Origin: Onchocerca lupi
Taxonomy: Eukaryota > Nematoda > Chromadorea > Rhabditida > Onchocercidae
Assembly (NCBI GenBank): GCA_028564675.1
Contig: JAOVVO010000059.1
Location: 124,001 to 188,000, forward strand
Length of the DNA stretch: 64,000 nucleotides
Reading direction: 5' to 3'
The stretch's first letter is position 1. Each line of letters starts with the position of its first letter. Position numbers and translations under genes: made by a program. Below, in pieces: positions 12,691 to 24,259 of this stretch. The notes beneath the pieces are model-generated. The model was not told the DNA's origin. It worked only from the letters and a program-made list of their open reading frames with translations, and did not search any database.

Positions 12691-13672
12691 ATGGATAAAA
12701 ACTAAAAGGTAAATTATTTTTGCTCCGAAAATGATTCAGAATTTCAAAGAATAAACGTTGTGATGTTAGTAAACAAAAGGTTAGAGCTACAGCTGGAAAA
12801 CAGATGGTATAAATTGAAAGTGAAGAAAGTGACGGAACGAAATGGAAAGAAGAAGAAAGTACGTGTTTCGTGATTTTCTCAAGTTTTTTTCATAGCTCAA
12901 ATACTATAACAGGCACTTTTTTTTTTTCAATTATTTCTCTTATTCAAATACAAATTTTTTTTGAAACGAGAAAAATGGTTAGGAAATTTTAATGCGCACA
13001 ATGACTTCACAAGAGCGAAATTTCAAACTAAGAATTAAAATCTTTAAAAATATCGTTAAAAGATCAAATTGTCATTGAACGACATGTGTAATGAAGTGGA
13101 AAGTTTGAAAGATCTGACTAATTGTTATCATCTTATCTTGTCCTTATTAGATCGTACGACACTGATAATCAGCAATAGACCGAATATTTTAGTCATTAAG
13201 TTAATAAGTTCGAGCCGTTATCTATAATACTGACTTATTTTCAGAACTCTCAGAACCTTTTGAGAACTTGAAATTTCTTTATTTTCGCCAGCATACACTT
13301 ATCAGGTTTCTGATAATTAGTTTTAAATGACCTTGGAGATATATTTCGAGCCAATTATTCATTGTCGGTGCTGTGAATAAGACTGTTTTTTTTTTTCCTT
13401 TTCTTTTTTTTGCAATATCGGAAAATAAACTGAACTTCAAAGAGAGGCCGTAAAAAGAGTCGAGAAATATATCAAAAGTTCAAAATATAAAAAAAGATAC
13501 GTAGGCTAAAGAGGCAGTAGAGATGTAAGAAAATAAGAAAGAATAAAATAGCAACAGATTGAGAAAATGGTTGGATAGTCACGTTTAGCAGTTGTACTAG
13601 AGAGTGAGAGTAGACGAGATAGTAGTGGGTGAAAAAATTGTCAGGGAGTGGAAGTATGTGCGAATTAGTCAG

Positions 13673-13683
13673 ATTGGCGGGAA
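13673..13683. promoter_or_regulatory. E2F-like site upstream of the ZYG-9-like gene
   Basis: ATTGGCGGGAA matches the E2F/DP core (TTSSCGC-type, GGCGGGAA). It lies about 550 bases before the start codon of the ZYG-9-like gene, inside a block (about 13430-13790) that is clearly less AT-rich than its surroundings and looks like a promoter. The functional reading is inference. Confidence 0.35.
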
Positions 13684-13789
13684 GATTTGGCTGTGGTGCC
13701 GTACGAAACAGCCTGGTTTACATGAAGACTGGTGACTAGCTAGTGGGGCCTAGTTGTTTGTGGCCAGATATAGTTGAGATTTATTCCTT

Positions 13790-14250
13790 GTAATGGTAGA
13801 ATATTTTGCAGAGAAGTTTGAATCCAACATTAATCATAATATGAGTGATAATTATTGCTTATCATCTCTCATTTAATATAACCTGATCGTTAACATGATC
13901 AGTTTACTCTAATCAGTTTTCAAAAACTTGATATCAATCATTATATGGGTAACAGTAATCTCTTATTACTGATAAGTATTAATGATCAGGTTCATTAAAG
14001 GCGTAGAAGATGAATGAAGTAGATATAGTAATGATGAGAATATTTGGTATAGAAATTTGATTCAAGCATTAATCATCATATGAGTGATAAGTATTGTTTA
14101 TTATCTCTTATTGGATGTAACCTGATCATCATATAGGTAGTAGTGATCGTTTATTTGTGACAAGTGTTGGACTCAAATTTCTCTACCAAATTAATGATTA
14201 GGTTACATTAAGGAAATAGAAGATGGATGAAGTGGATATAACAGATCATT
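13790..14250. repeat. ~220 bp duplication that includes the start-codon region
   Basis: The sequence around the start (GTAGAAGATGAATGAAGTAG at 14001-14020 and ATAGAAGATGGATGAAGTGG at 14214-14233) is present twice. So is the segment ATTAATCATCATATGAGTGA (copies at 13839 and 14068). Part of the unit also recurs inverted: GGTATAGAAATTTGATTC near 14046 against ACTCAAATTTCTCTACC near 14170. The upstream ATG copy is followed by an in-frame stop within about 15 codons. Confidence 0.75.
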
Positions 14251-17200
14251 TGCCTGCTGGCTTCTTTCAAACTATCCGATCAGCGAAATGGACCGAAAGA
14301 CGAGATGTGATGTTAGTACTAATTGATACTTTATCGGAGCATCCACATATAAATCCCAAAATAAAGTACAACGAAATTTTCGCCGAATTTAAATTGGTTC
14401 GTACATTTCATTCTTTTATACGTTCAAGATTGTTTTCCAAAAACATTTCATGTTTATTCGTTTAAAATTTATTTCCAAAATTCTTTTTGACTAAAACATT
14501 TAAAACTATTTTCTCTCCTCATTTGACCGAATTTGAACTATTGCTTGCTAAATAAGTGAGCAATAGTTCAAATTATCGAGCATATATTGCTTACTAATTA
14601 TAATATCGAAATATATATAGCACTTGAAATTTCGCTTATATTATTATGAATAGCTTTTTTGTTGATTGACTTTTCAGCTGCAATTTAGCAAGCTAATCGA
14701 ATAGAAAGGGAAGATTTGTTATATTTATTGTAAGAAATGAAGTAAATAAATCCTAAATTTTTAAATTTGAAAGGAATTTTATGATTTTATAAAGTACATC
14801 CTTTGTTTTCAATTAGAGTAAATTTCTTTTCAGATCATAACAAAGGATTCAAATATTGTTGTTGTAACGCTAGCACTGCGAGCAATAACGGCATTCGTTA
14901 AAGGGTTACGCGAAAATTTCGTGAAATACATCCCCATGGCACGTATATATAAATTTAAAATTATTTTAGCAGAATTTTTGAATAAATTATGGATTTTAAG
15001 AGTTTGAGTGAAGTTGTCACGAGGAATTAAAATCCTTTTATGAATTATGAAAGTTTTGAATTGAAATTATTACGAAAAATTAAAATTTCTTTACAGATCC
15101 TTGTGCATATATTAGAAAAATTTAAAGAAAAGAAAGCCTCAGTTAAGGAAGCTGTTGTGGAATGCTTATCAGTTGTCGCTGAACATGTATGTTTACAATA
15201 CTTGCTTAGAGAATTATTTGTTTGTAGGGATTTCCTAGTCAATTTCTTTGATTGTCTTAAACTTAATAGTTCTTTTTTAGTGCGACAGTACGATTCTAAC
15301 TGGTCCCATATGTGAAGCTTTAGAAAAAGCCACAAATCCCAATGTGAAAGCAAGTATAGACCAATGGATTTATTGTATTTTATGTCACTGTCCACGAAAT
15401 GCTGCATCAGTATCATTTATCAAAAGTATTGGACAATATCTTGCTAAAGTAAAATTTTCTTTTATTCTACTTTATCTTGCTTGCTTATTTTTTGATATTC
15501 AGAAGTGTACTGAGCGATCAGTTTCGACAAACCATCCAGTTGTCACACATTACCTTGATTTTTCAAATAAAAATAATATTTTCTTTTAAATTGTTCGATA
15601 TATAAATTGAGATTTTTCAGCACAGTAATGATAGTGATCCGGATGTCCGTGAGGCAAGTTATATGGTTTTTGGCGCCACTTTACGATTAGTTGAAGAGAA
15701 AGTAATAGCTTCTATCGTTGATGGGGTATTCTCAGACAAAACCAAATCAAAGAAGATCACCGAATATCTCGAAAAAGCTGAGAAAGATTTCGAAGCGTAT
15801 GAGCAAGAACGAATAAAAAACGATACCGCTTTGGAATCTTGTATTCTGAATGAAAATATGGTTCACTTTTAACTGATATGAAGATTAAAAATTTTTATTT
15901 CTTTTATTTTCGATAGAAATGATATATGTATAAGATGTAGGAATTATTTTAGTCGCCGATCTATTTTTTCTTTTTCACAGTGGTTAGCAATAAAGAAGTC
16001 GCTTTTGCTTTTAGTTTTTGATCACATTCTCACCTTTTTCAGATTGCCTTTATGATATCAACCTTGAGGATCACACAAGAAAATAAGTTTTATGTCTATT
16101 TTAAGAATTTAGGAACACTATGGAGAATCAAGTAATGGCTTGATTCAGCCTGATGCAGCGATTAGCTCCTGGGAATTGCTGACTGAAACGAAAATCGGTG
16201 ATAAAATCCCGCATGATATACTGACAAAGTTGGCCTCAAAGAAGTGGAGTGATAGAAAAGAAACATTGGAGGTAATTTTTGAAAATTCATATTATCTCAT
16301 GGTTAAAAAAGACGATAGTTTAGGCGAAATATTGACATAAATTTAGCTTATAACAAAAGTAATTGCATTTTTCGAATTTATAGATATTGTATAGCATTTT
16401 GGAGAACAATCCGCGACTTTGCCCTGATGAAGATCATTCGGAGTTAATTGGAACTTTATGTAAGGTAAATTTTCCAGAATCTCGCTTCTTATTTTAATTC
16501 TTTCTATGACTACTTGCCTTCCATGCTTTTCTTAATTACTTGCTAATTCAGATGCTCGAGAAGGATGTGAATATCAATGTAGCTGCAATTGCAGCAAAGT
16601 GTATAACAAGTTTTGCAAATGGCTTGCGTTATAGATTCGCTACGTTCATACCAAAAGTAAATTCTATTTCTTTGATAAGTTCATGTATTAAATAATTTTT
16701 CGAATAAAATAATCTTTATATAGCCCCCCAAAAAAATTTCTCATCATCATGTCTTTACCAGAAAACGTCTATTTTTTCTTTTTTTTTTTTGATTTAATTG
16801 CACTCATTTTTGGAATATTTGTTTATTTTATGTTTGCTACATAAGAATTTTCAGATTTATGTTTCTGCTTTCGAGAAATTCAAGGAAAAGAAATTAGTTC
16901 TTCGTGAGCCTTTAATTGAACTTTGTGACGTCCTTGCTTTACTGGTAAGTTGAATTTCTTACATGTTTAAAGATTTTATCTCATAGTATGCAGTTGAATA
17001 AGTTAGAATTGTTGTCAGGGTTTAATTAATGAATATTTTTAAAAAATACCTATTCAATTTAAATAAATTTTGAGACTCCTCTTCCTGCGTATATCGATGA
17101 TGTAGAGATTGCGCTGCAAAAGCCAAATCCACAAATTAAAACACAAACTGCTCTCTTTGTCTCAAGGTTATTACGTCAACACAGTGCGGATACTTTGCCG

Positions 17201-20094
17201 TTGGACTGTATAAGGCAGAAACTTGGACCAGCACTTTCTAAGGTAATTTTTTAAACGATTTCTTATTGTACCAATAAAGAAAAAAAAAGTTTAATGATAT
17301 GTAGCAGTGTAATTGGTGATAGTGATAAATTGATGCATTTGAAAAGTGCTAATACGCGAGAGGTTTCTATCGTTTTGCCACTTTGTTCATTCTTGATATG
17401 AAGATTATATAGTTACTTATTCTGTGTTAAGGCAACACAATAATACGTATTACTCTAAAATGAAATAATGTTAGACTAAAGTTTATTCTGCTTTAAGCTA
17501 TCCTTTGATGCGGATCCAGAGAGTCGTGAAGCATCTTTTGTAGCAATTGGAGCTATCATGAGAATTGTTGGCGAGAATGCTATAAATATATATTGCAGTG
17601 AAATTATGCAAGATGACATTAAATCGGCAAAGGTTTCCATAAGATTATTTCAGAATTTAAATTTATGATAGTGAATTTAGTCACTGTTAATCTCATAAAG
17701 ATGTAAGTTTTTTTTTTTTTTTTTTTTTTTGAATAATACAAGCAAAAACATTTTGAATATAAGGTTATTATTTGATTTCTTTGTTGCGAATTTTTTTTAG
17801 GTCCGTGAGAAATGCGAAAGTTTGATAAAAGATTTTGGATTAAATGCTTCGGCTCCAATTTTGAAGTTGTATCAGAAAACGAAGTCAACAGTGGCTATTA
17901 TAAAAGCTGGAAACAACAAGGCAGCTGGTGTTGGTGCTAAGAAAAAGGTAAGTGTGGACAGCATGTCATTTGATTGGACATCGTTTTGTTCCAAATATTT
18001 TAATACAGCAACTCTTACCAAATACGGCAAATGTTAGCTAAGTTTTTACTTCTCTTAGTTTCGAAAATCTGGTGGAATTAAAATTATGATGTGTTTATTT
18101 ATTTTCATTTGTGTTAAATTTGTATGGAATCAACGAAACGTTGAAGATTTGTTTTTTTTTTTTTTTTCTTTCTTTCTTTTTGACCAACTCGAAATATTGA
18201 TGTTGGTTTGCTGTTGTTCTTCAAGTTTCTGATTTCTCACTGATATTACATCCTCCCATGTTTTTTTAATATTGAGCTGTTTCTCGTCTGTTCAGATAGA
18301 TTTGCCATCCATTCTTCACGCTATTAAGATATCAATTTCTGATCCATTAGGTCATTCAATATATCTATTAAAAAAAAAAACAAAAACGTAAATGTATCCA
18401 TTCTACGGACTATGCATGTTCCATCTTTCCACATATGTATGATTATTTAATGAATAATTAAATGACAAGGATAGAATCATTAATGATTCTTTTAAATAAC
18501 ATTATAAATGGTGTCAAATATCTTTTTTGAAGTAGAATTGAGAGAGTTTTATTTTTAATTATTTCTTGTTCTAGAATAGATGGTGTACGTTTTAGTGTAT
18601 TGATTTTTTTTTTTTAACAAAGCAACTATTATCAAAAGAAAAAAAGAAAATCTCAACAAAGCCAAGATTTCATATATGAAAGCTATGTAAGCCAATAGCA
18701 TAATAAATCAATAAAATTACTTCTTTAAATATCTATGTTTTTTCTTAGCCTGATGGGATGCATATTTTCGTGGTGAATCGAGCTTTGAAATATATTTTTC
18801 AGGATTCAAAAAGTAATGTTAAGATCACAAAAAAAGTGCCTTATGATGCGACGGTTCCAAAATCAAAATTTGACAGTACGATAGTGCCTGCAGCTAGAAT
18901 TCAGTCTGTACGTCTTGCAAGCGCTTCAGCGGCCAATCTATCGATGAAAGTAAAACATGAGAAATCAGAAGAGAAATTATCGGCAAGATCGCTTAACACC
19001 GTGGAAAAAGCTAATTGTAAAGTATTTTAATATTTCAGTTCATTTTATATATTCTGCTATATTCTATTGTCGATTTACATTTTGGTCCACATTAGTTTAA
19101 TTATGTTATCGTTCTGTAAGTGGTACTGAATCCCTTAATTTTTGCTGCTTATTTTTTGTTCCATTTACCATTATTGTTTAACTTTGTAGTATCATTACAG
19201 GTATTAAGATACCGGCAACTTGTGAGACAAGAATTTATGAAAATAATTCAAATGAAAATGATGTCTTTTTTGATGCTGCAGAAGAAATAGAGGTTGCATC
19301 ACATAGTTCCAGTGATCCCGATGATTCGTCCAAGAGAAATAGAACATTTATTGTGGAAGAAAAAGAACCAGGTGACCTATGTCTAGATTCTGGAAAAGGT
19401 CGAATTCCGAATTAATTATTTTACAACTTCAACTTTTTAGTTGAAATACTTTTGTTCTCATGTTTTATCAGCTTCAGAAGTTGGAACTACAGAAAAATCA
19501 GTTCCATTGCAGTCTGTAAAGCGATCTGATACAGCCAATTTCACCGTTTCATCGGTCAGTGATTTTGCATTGCAATTTAATTTTAATTTTTTTGTTTAAT
19601 TTCCTTAACTCCAAATTGCAATTAGCGAAATCCTAATCTACAAACTGATTAGAATACGGCGTTTCTTATAGTTTAGCATGGAGCAGTGCTGGATGAAGAT
19701 AAACTTCCAGATGAAACTTATCTTAAACTATTTAATTGAATCTTCGATTGGTTTGCTACTTTCTTAGACTGGCTATTTTTTGTCGAACAAGTGCGAAAAT
19801 GTCATAGCTTGAAGTTTTAAGGAAATATAGTGAATTTCCTTCTACTGTTTGGCCCTACCATGTTTGTTTGATCCGATTGATTTTCATGAAAATTTCTCAA
19901 AATATGGATGGAAAGAATTTATTTTGTCAGTTTTATTCATAGATTGATTTTTGTTGAGGCTTTTATGGAAAATTTTCAATAGTTTTAAAGAGTTAATTTT
20001 TAAGGCACGCAACTGTGGATCTCGCTTACCCACTCCAGTACTGCGTGGCTCGTCTGGAAGTCGCATCCCCATACCTGTCCAGAGACATACATGA
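14223..20094 (+). CDS. zyg-9: XMAP215/ZYG-9-type TOG-domain microtubule polymerase
   Basis: The family binds tubulin through TOG domains and speeds microtubule growth at centrosomes and spindle. Sixteen exons: 14223-14396, 14834-14938, 15097-15186, 15281-15448, 15621-15860, 16113-16271, 16384-16464, 16552-16656, 16855-16944, 17075-17242, 17498-17632, 17801-17947, 18749-19016, 19201-19398 (or 19371), 19472-19554, 20005-20094; 766 residues, in frame throughout. TOG A is about residues 10-240 and TOG B about 275-530. Both carry the family signature: SAKWTERRD and SKKWSDRKE in the first helix, then EKFKEKK. A Lys/Ala linker follows, then a charged low-complexity tail, ending in SRLPTP and SRIPIP (SxIP-like, EB1-binding in other proteins). 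C. elegans ZYG-9 has three TOGs and about 1400 residues, so this is short, nearer yeast Stu2 in plan. CLASP is less likely because of the EKFKEKK motif. Intron 2 appears to use a GC donor. Confidence 0.85.
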
Positions 20095-20134
20095 GAATCG
20101 TGATTTTTTGGCTTTTTTTGATTTCTTTTTTTGT

Positions 20135-20140
20135 AATAAA
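20135..20140 (+). terminator. Polyadenylation signal of the ZYG-9-like gene
   Basis: AATAAA lies 41 bases after the stop codon, followed by AT-rich sequence, at the distance usual for nematode 3' ends. Confidence 0.6.
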
Positions 20141-21309
20141 TTTTTGATTAAAATGTAAAGGACATTTTATTGCTTATCGATCCCTGTTATTTTTTTTATT
20201 TCTTTTCAATCAAAATCACTTCCTGTTTTCATATCCAATTATTTTTCGTTTCAAACGTTTCCTTAATACTGAAAAAGTATTTTGTATATGCAATAGTATT
20301 CTGCAGGACTTACTATCATTTTATCGGGTTACGTGATGATGTGTATAGCGATCTCTACGTGTCTTATATATATATGCACATTCTTTTGTTCTTCCGAATG
20401 TAATTCCGATATATCATAAATAAAGGTTTAAATTATTAAAATGCTTCCATTTATGAATGTCTAAGCTAAATGATTTCAAATCTTAGTAGTTGAGCAAGTG
20501 AAATTTTTAAGATCGAAAGGTAAGAGATAATTGCATTTTTGATTTTCGATTTCAGCTCTAGCATAGTAAACACTCAAGATTGCTTCCTTTCCTTTTAACT
20601 TTCGAGCATTTTATATCTTTTATTTTATTAAAAATATAACTGTATTTCAATTTAATGGAATATCTTTTATATCATCGCGGTTTTTCGCAAATCGTAAAGT
20701 TACATGAATTATTAGAACACGTAATTGAAAAAGTACAAAAGTTGTATGTACGAGCTATAATAACGCTCAAAGAACATAAAATTTTCAGATTTGTGTCATT
20801 TACGGAATTTAATCACTCCCTCTACGATATTAAGAACAAAATAGATTACTGATAAAAAGAAGATTCATTTTGCCGAAGGCTTTAAATAAACTTGTTCTTT
20901 TGTTGTTCTAAAAGTTGGTAAATTTTTCGTACGAGAATCTTATCGCTCGAAAATGACACATCCATCTGAAGAACGGAAACTTTTTGCTCCATATTGATTT
21001 TAACAGACGGTTTGATCATGTGAGTTTCATGTAATTTCTCAATTCTCAAAATCCATTCATTTTTTTTTTTTTTTAGGATTTCATTTTTTTTATTTCAGCA
21101 TTTAAATCTTATTCTTTATAAACTTAAGTATAGCATTAATGCAATAAGAGAATATTTATTTATTGATCACAATGATTATCAAAATTTTTAATCGTACGAA
21201 GATCTCAAGGTCGATAATTTTAATCTATTTCAGTAGTTTAATCGCTTTCCTTTTGCTGATTCAAATATTCGTCGAATATGTAAAATATTCTAAATAATTA
21301 AAATCGGAT
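20141..21309. other. Gap between the ZYG-9-like and secreted-protein genes
   Basis: About 1.2 kb. It contains one isolated 65-codon frame at 20655-20852 (starting MEYLLYHRGFSQ) with ordinary-looking composition but no family I recognise and no clear exon boundaries. I regard it as unproven. A CTATTTCAG acceptor at 21225-21233 could be the spliced-leader site for the next gene. The gap is much longer than typical nematode operon spacing (about 100 bp). Confidence 0.45.
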
Positions 21310-24259
21310 ATGTCATTTTTATTACCATTTGTTATAATCCTTCTTGTAATTATTCTAAAAATTCCTTTTGGTGAGTTTAAAATTTTTTTCATTAATTTAA
21401 TTCTTTTCGTACATAAATCTATGATATGAATTACAGAGATCACCTAATATACTCAAAATCAAAATACTCTCAAAATATCCAAAATTAATGTACTCAAATA
21501 ATACTAAAATGAATTTTCACCAAATAATATAATATCTATTTGAATCTTAAGATTGAATTGGAGTTATTGTTATTCGGCGAATGGTGAGATAATCTGGAAG
21601 TTCCAGTTTAACAATTTTATTTTCTATTTTACTAAATTTGAATCTAATAGACATAAAGTAGAGTAGTCATTTCATAGAATTAAAATTCAAGAAGTAACGG
21701 AAAATTAAAATTTGAAAATTTTGAAAAATTTTTTTAGAAATAGCACATTCCAAGAAATCTGAAGAAAAATGAAAAAATTTCGTTATTATTTAATAGACTG
21801 GTGATGCATTTGACATATACTTGCGCATTTCAACGAGCTATCTTGGTTGATGTGATGATGTGATAAATTTGATTATTTAATAAAATTAAAAAAAAAATGA
21901 AAAAAAAAACCTCCATTTTCCGTAAATTTGAAGAGTAGTAAGTGAAAGAAATTCTTGAAATTTTCAGTAATCGGTCAAATCGATTTGGGTTCCTTTTCGT
22001 TGGGACAAGATAAACGTGGTGATTTGAAAGTTGGTTTAAATCAGGCGGCAAATATTTTCGGATTTGGTGGTGATCGTGGATTAGATTTAACAATTGGTGA
22101 AGGTCGATTTGATACCAAAGGTTATTATGATCTATCAAATTGCCAAGAATGATAGATTGAATTTAATTTTTTAATTTTTGAAATGAAAAATATTGCTTTT
22201 ATTAATTCTTTAGCACGACAAGGAGCCTTGATTGCTGGCGAAAGAATCGGTCTTGATTCAGGTTTTGGTCTTAATGAAGCTGAAGGAGTGAATTTTGGAA
22301 GTTTTTTAAATGTAAGTCTAACGATTTAAACCGATTTTGAATAAATTTGAATTTATAAAAGATTAATTGAAAAAGGACGATTTTTTTGAATTTATAAAAA
22401 AATTTGAATTTATAAAAGATTAATTGAAAAGGACGATTTTTTTTCAATTTTTTTTTTATATTTTTGCACAACATTTAATCAGTTATTTTTTTCACAAGTA
22501 TTGATGTTACAATTTGCTCTTGTTCAACTTTTTGTTTTTATTTTTTATTTTTGCTTTGCATGATGTAGCTAAACGATAAAACAGAAATTATAGCATAAAT
22601 TAATTTTGATTTAAATTGGCCGTTTAATAAGATTAAATTTTTTAATATATCCGAAAAATAAATAAATAAATAGTTTCAGTTCTTAAAAAATTTCTGCTAA
22701 CATATTAAAACACTAATACCAAAACAACATCTATTATCTTTTTTTTTTTCGATTAAAAAACAATAATTAAATCATCAAAATCATGATTACTGTTTTTTAT
22801 TACAATTATTATGAAGTTATGAGTTAAAAAAAAAAACGAAAAAAGAAAGTTTTGTTTCTCATTTTTTCTTGAAAATTACTAAAAAGGATTTATTTATTTA
22901 TGTTTTGATTTATTTGCTTTTTGTATTTGCGTAAGTTTAACTTTACTGTTTTTAACTTCACCGTGTATTTTTGGTTAGTTTTTAACTTTATTTTTGTATT
23001 TCTTTACTTTAATTGCATACTTTTCAAAATTAAATCTCCAAAAGGGTATGAATAGAATGATATTTTGGTTATGGATAAAACTAGTTTTTTTTTGTTTATC
23101 CTCGTGATTTTTTTCATGATTTATTTATTTAGTATATTTTTGAAATATAGTAATTTAAAGAATACATGATAATTTTGATAAGTTTTTTATTTATATATTA
23201 TCGAAATTCTAAATTTATATCGCTGACATATTATGGATTATGCATTCTATAAACATATCATTATCATTCTTATTATATATTCTGGTCTTAAAATTATCAT
23301 AAAATTCTGATCATTTATGATTACATTCTGATTAGTTATTCTAATTTATAAAATTACATCCTAATTATTTATTCTGATTATTATAATTAATTTTTAATTA
23401 TTTGTTCTAATTATTACAATCACATTCTGATTATTTATTCTGATTTTTGTGATTACATTCTAATTAATTATTCTGATTATTATAATCGCATCTTAATCAT
23501 TAATTCTGATTATTACAATCAAATTTTGATTATTTATTCTAATTATTACAATCAAACTACGATTATTATGATTATATTTTGATTATTTTTCCGTTACAGT
23601 TCGGCAAAAATCCCATTTCATTCAATAATCCGGTTGGTCAATTTCTGTCATTTCTGGAAAATATCACCAAATTCTTCTCTTCCGGTGGTAAACCATTGGA
23701 ACCTCTGCCATCTTCGCTACAACCAAATATCCAAACAGAAAATGATTTCCGTTATTTTGGAACAAAACAACGAAAAATTTCTGGTGATACGATGAATTAT
23801 ATGCAATCCGAGAATGTTAATGATGGCGATTATTACCGTGATGTTAGCATTAGCTTTCAATAATTAAACATAAAACTGAATATCATTTGTATATTTTCCG
23901 GTTTTTCTTTCCTGAAAATTTCATTTAATTTGCATCATTTCAGGTCGATTCATCCTTTGTTTCAGATTTTAAATTTAATTTCAAAAAAACTACGAAAGCA
24001 AATAGCTATCAATAAATCAATTCTCTGCATTTAATGCAAGATTAGGAATTTAATTTCGTCAAAGTAATTATCATTTTTCAGATTGGGACTTAATTTTGTC
24101 AAAATAATTATCATTTATCAAATATCATTTCAGATTGAAGATGAAGTAACTCAAGGGGAATTGAAGACAACTACTGAATCCTCCGAAGAATTGAAGACAA
24201 CAACTGAATCTTCCGGAGAATTGAAGACAACAACTGAATCTTCCGTTCAAGAAACTTGA
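21310..24259 (+). CDS. Secreted protein of unknown family, decapeptide-repeat tail
   Basis: Not recognised. Exons 21310-21370, 21968-22120, 22214-22311, 23600-23842 and 24134-24259 give 226 residues with matching phases. The first exon (MSFLLPFVIILLVIILKIPF) is a signal peptide too short for simple ORF tables; its phase-1 end restores the second exon's frame and avoids a stop. The mature part starts QIDLGSFSLGQDKRG and is Gly-rich (NIFGFGGDRGLDLTIGEGRF, LIAGERIGLDSGFGLNEAEG), then an aromatic-rich middle (GQFLSFLENITKFF). The last exon encodes three 10-residue repeats, ELKTTTESS plus E, G or V, a mucin-like tail likely O-glycosylated (inference). Mature cysteines are absent. An alternative 3' exon may exist at 23945-24016, or read-through to a stop at 23863. 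It could be a cuticle or excretory-secretory protein, but nothing in the sequence settles that. Confidence 0.75.
22345..22445. repeat. Tandem duplication in intron 3 of the secreted-protein gene
   Basis: A unit of about 55 bases, TTTGAATTTATAAAAGATTA then ATTGAAAAAGGACGATTTTTT, occurs twice in tandem just inside the intron. Confidence 0.85.
23280..23590. repeat. Short degenerate tandem repeat at the end of intron 3
   Basis: About nine imperfect copies of a 30-40 base unit close to ACATTCTGATTATTTATTCT followed by GATTATTATAATC. The array runs to within ten bases of the splice acceptor at 23599. Confidence 0.8.
24161..24250 (+). repeat. 30 bp coding repeat, three copies
   Basis: GAATTGAAGACAACAACTGA followed by ATCTTCCGGA, three times in frame, encoding ELKTTTESS plus one variable residue. 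Copies differ by only one to three bases, so the array is recent or homogenised. Confidence 0.95.

Larger units (their letters stand above)
1139..14222. other. 13 kb without a convincing gene
   Basis: All open frames here are short (under 140 codons), hydrophobic or lysine/asparagine-rich, and have no recognisable family. They are what AT-rich random sequence gives. The stretch holds long A and T runs, microsatellites and several families of decayed tandem repeats, listed separately. The last 800 bases are less AT-rich and probably contain the promoter of the ZYG-9-like gene. A distant promoter or 5' exon for either neighbouring gene cannot be excluded. Confidence 0.6.

Noticed and set aside
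20655..20852. 65-codon plus-strand frame
   Set aside because: Composition is plausible but there is no acceptor at its start, no homology I know, and it is isolated.
23280..23590. ATTCTGATTATT array considered as a regulatory element
   Set aside because: Best explained as a simple degenerate intron repeat; nothing points to function.
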